Origin: Acidobacteriaceae bacterium
GTDB taxonomy: Bacteria > Acidobacteriota > Terriglobia > Terriglobales > Acidobacteriaceae
NCBI GenBank assembly: GCA_025462735.1
Contig: JAOAPC010000024.1
Span: forward strand, 496,001-560,000
DNA: 64,000 nt
Direction of reading: 5' to 3'
Shown here: positions 62,227 to 64,000 of the stretch, piece by piece
Numbering within the stretch: position 1 is the first letter of the stretch
Layout: every line of letters begins with the position of its first letter
Notes under the pieces: model-generated
Database searches by the model: none
Told to the model about the DNA's origin: nothing
The model's input: the letters and a program-made list of their open reading frames with translations, nothing else
Program-made: the position numbers and the translations under genes

Positions 62227-63030
62227 TTACCTTCTCGGCACCGGCTGGACATGCGGCGCCAAAAACTGCAGCAGTTCGTCTTTGAGACTCGGTCCGCAGG
62301 CGATCAAGCCGTCGATTAAAGAGTCTTTGCGGTTGAGTGTAAGACGCGAATTAAGTGTTTGAACGAAACCGCCGGCGCTCGCAATGAGCGCTGCGCCTCC
62401 GGCGATGTCCCATTCATTTTTTGGAGTCAAGGTGAATGTGATGTCCGCTAAACCGGCTGATACGCGCGCTAATTTGTACGCTACCGAGCCCATCGGCTGA
62501 ATCTTGAACGGGGCGTTTTGAAATTGCAGCCACTCCCCGCGCTTGGTCTCGCTGCGGCTGGCTAGAACCAGCGCACCTTGCAATTCACCTCGTTGGCTGG
62601 CGCGAGCTGCTGCGCCATTGTAGGTGAGCCCGCATCCGACCGCGCCGAGGAAGACTTCATTTGTGGCCGGATTATATATCCCTCCCGCGACCGGCTGTCC
62701 GCGCTCAACCATCGCAATCGAAACGCAGAACTCCGGGATTCCCTGCACAAATTCGCGTGTACCGTCGAGGGGGTCGACGACCCAAACCCGCTCGCGATCC
62801 AGCCGCGCAAGATCATCCACGCTTTCCTCTGAAAGCCATCCTTCGTCATCCCGCAGCAAATTTTTGCGGAGCACGGAATCAAGTGCGCGGTCCGCCTCGG
62901 TCACCGGATCATGTCCAGCCTTGTATTCGGCAGCGATCTCTCCCGGCGTGAAGCGGCCAAAAACTTCCCGGGCCGCTTCGACCGCAGCTTGAATCCTATC
63001 GAGTACGCCGGAATAAGAAGACTTGGACAT
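62227..63030 (-). CDS. cysQ: Inositol-monophosphatase-family phosphatase, probably CysQ (PAP phosphatase)
   Basis: A 267-residue IMPase-fold protein. DPVTEADRALDSVLR (Glu/Asp metal ligands), WLSEESVDDLA, the central VVDPLDGTREFVQGIPEFCVS and WDIAGGAALIASAGG are all present. The spacing around DPLDGT and GGIYNPATNEVF fits the 3'(2'),5'-bisphosphate nucleotidase branch, which hydrolyses PAP to AMP, and the gene follows a sulfate-activation gene. An inositol-phosphate role cannot be excluded. The start is uncertain: ATG 63030 lies 8 bp after the transporter stop, and ATG 63057 is an overlapping alternative. It would remove the PAP that sulfotransferases release and that inhibits them. Confidence 0.82.
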   Translation of the reverse strand: MSKSSYSGVLDRIQAAVEAAREVFGRFTPGEIAAEYKAGHDPVTEADRALDSVLRKNLLRDDEGWLSEESVDDLARLDRERVWVVDPLDGTREFVQGIPEFCVSIAMVERGQPVAGGIYNPATNEVFLGAVGCGLTYNGAAARASQRGELQGALVLASRSETKRGEWLQFQNAPFKIQPMGSVAYKLARVSAGLADITFTLTPKNEWDIAGGAALIASAGGFVQTLNSRLTLNRKDSLIDGLIACGPSLKDELLQFLAPHVQPVPRR

Positions 63031-63038
63031 TTGGCTGA

Positions 63039-63818
63039 TTAATGAAAGGGTACCCATAGCATTCTGGCGCCAGTTGCCAACAAAATCGCGCACAGTATGC
63101 GCCGCAGCCACAACACCGGAACTCGAGTGCTGAAGTAAGAACCCAGGATGCCCCCGGGAACTGAGCCAATGAGCAGATAAGCCACGAGCGACGGATCGAC
63201 ATTGCCCAAACGGAAATGCATAAAGCTGGTGACCCCAGTGAGCACGACTGCATGCACGATGTCTGTACCCACCATTACCTTGGGTTGATAACTGTAGAAC
63301 ATCAGCAGGAGCATCATGATGATGCTGCCCGATCCGACAGAGGTCATTCCGACTAGAAATCCAGCGATCAATCCAATGATTGCCATTCCGGTGAAAGATT
63401 TGGTTGTGGGAGGCCTGCTCGCCACCTGGCGCTCGATTTTTCGCTGTAAGAGCAGCAGAGTAGAAACGATGATCAGCAGAATGCCTACAGCTGACTTGAT
63501 GAAGTCGTTGACACCCGCGCCGTGAACAACCCGGAGGTGCTGGAGTAGTCGGACGCCAAGGATCGACCCTGGTACGCTGCCAACTGCCAATGCCAGCACG
63601 ACCCGGCGGCGGACGGTCCCTTTCATGAGATGGACTGCGCTCGAAGGGATCTTGGTGAGGAAATTGAACGCCGCGTCGGAACCCACGGCGATAATCGCAG
63701 GTATTCTGAGGCCGAAGATCAGGATCGGCAGGAGCAGCACGCCCCCGCCAAGCCCGGTAAGGCCAATCAGGAAGCCAACCCCAAGTCCGATCAGGACTTT
63801 GATTGCGATCAATTCCAT
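63039..63818 (-). CDS. TSUP-family (TauE/SafE) sulfur-compound transporter
   Basis: A 259-residue membrane protein with about eight helices in two repeats. The family GLTGLGGGVLLLP (about 20-32) and the second-repeat GMTSVGSGSIIMMLLL are clear, along with GSVPGSILGVRLL and GSVPGGILGSYF in each half. TSUP proteins move sulfite, sulfate, organosulfonates or similar anions. It lies between a CysQ-like and a CysC-like gene, so sulfate or sulfite transport tied to sulfate activation is likely; direction is unknown. Confidence 0.87.
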   Translation of the reverse strand: MELIAIKVLIGLGVGFLIGLTGLGGGVLLLPILIFGLRIPAIIAVGSDAAFNFLTKIPSSAVHLMKGTVRRRVVLALAVGSVPGSILGVRLLQHLRVVHGAGVNDFIKSAVGILLIIVSTLLLLQRKIERQVASRPPTTKSFTGMAIIGLIAGFLVGMTSVGSGSIIMMLLLMFYSYQPKVMVGTDIVHAVVLTGVTSFMHFRLGNVDPSLVAYLLIGSVPGGILGSYFSTRVPVLWLRRILCAILLATGARMLWVPFH

Positions 63819-63872
63819 CGTAATCGTGCCGGATCCATCTTGATGCCGGAGTTGCGTGTTCCGGGATGCGTT

Positions 63873-64000
63873 TTACGCTCCAGCAGAAAGCGCAGGCTCG
63901 GGACTGACTCCGATGAATCCCTGTTGCTCAAGATGAAGAATAATTTCCTGGGCAGCCTCTTCTGCACTTAACTCCGCCGTGTTGATCACAACCTCGGCAT
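63873..64000 (-). CDS. cysC: Adenylylsulfate kinase (CysC), C-terminal fragment at the right edge
   Basis: The last 41 codons of a minus-strand gene whose 5' part lies beyond the window. The sequence reads AEVVINTAELSAEEAAQEII and continues LHLEQQGFIG, which is the conserved C-terminal beta-strand and helix of APS kinase, followed by a short Pro/Ala/Ser tail and a TAA at 63873. The fragment cannot show whether it is a stand-alone CysC or the end of a CysNC fusion. It begins a minus-strand run, 54 bp before the TSUP gene, and would make PAPS for the sulfotransferases. Confidence 0.75.
   Translation of the reverse strand, partial: AEVVINTAELSAEEAAQEIILHLEQQGFIGVSPEPALSAGA

Noticed and set aside
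1-64000. Mobile elements, CRISPR arrays, tRNA or rRNA genes
   Set aside because: No transposase or integrase motifs, regular spaced repeats or tRNA-like cloverleaf sequences were seen on reading.

Overview
Overall picture. The window is a large exopolysaccharide (EPS) locus built around an exosortase. Its core is the gene set known from exosortase/PEP-CTERM (XrtA-type) EPS loci: exosortase, EpsI, a TPR lipoprotein, polysaccharide export protein, outer-membrane barrel, chain-length protein, ExeA-like ATPase, tyrosine autokinase, polyprenyl-phosphate sugar transferase, Asn-synthase-like amidotransferase, several glycosyltransferases, a deacetylase and an O-antigen-ligase-type polymerase. The GC-rich coding, the lack of a PEP-CTERM substrate, and the frequent Big_2/putative-Ig secreted proteins with short convergent gene spacing suggest an acidobacterium (Terriglobia-like). 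No rRNA or marker gene is present, so the taxonomy is inference only. I see no tRNA, rRNA, CRISPR array, transposase or phage gene.

Layout. 1-3047: the start of a membrane protein running off the left edge, then a NarL-type two-component pair. 3065-5131: a UDP-HexNAc 6-dehydrogenase and a DUF218 protein, divergent. 5232-9200 (minus): exosortase, EpsI, TPR lipoprotein. 9885-22485 (plus): an unusual AAA+/Fis regulator followed by the export, chain-length and kinase genes, the sugar transferase and three further assembly genes. 22489-28188 (minus): a five-gene operon with a methyltransferase, two deacetylases, an ATP-grasp/PHP fusion and a GT4. 28472-32805 (minus): sulfotransferase, GT4 and a two-domain oxidoreductase. 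33003-35449: deacetylase and polymerase/ligase, convergent. 35958-44251 (plus): FAD oxidoreductase, GT2, sulfotransferase, Wzx flippase, second paralogous sulfotransferase, heparinase II/III-like protein. 44270-54931: two paralogous Cys-rich beta-helix proteins around two GT39-type membrane glycosyltransferases, then a second AsnB-like amidotransferase. 55171-62188: AlgD-like dehydrogenase, an eight-repeat Ig-like lipoprotein, a DPM1-like GT2 and a multi-TM glycosyltransferase. 62227-64000 (minus): CysQ-like phosphatase, TSUP transporter and the C-terminus of adenylylsulfate kinase.

How the genes may work together. Two nucleotide-sugar 6-dehydrogenases indicate uronic-acid precursors. Three sulfotransferases need PAPS, and the right edge carries genes that would make PAPS and clear PAP. 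Deacetylases, amidotransferases and a methyltransferase would decorate the chain. The heparinase-like and beta-helix proteins look suited to cutting or editing an acidic polymer. Taken together, the locus reads as making a sulfated, uronate-rich, glycosaminoglycan-like EPS under exosortase-associated machinery. That reading is an inference from gene content and has not been shown for any gene here.
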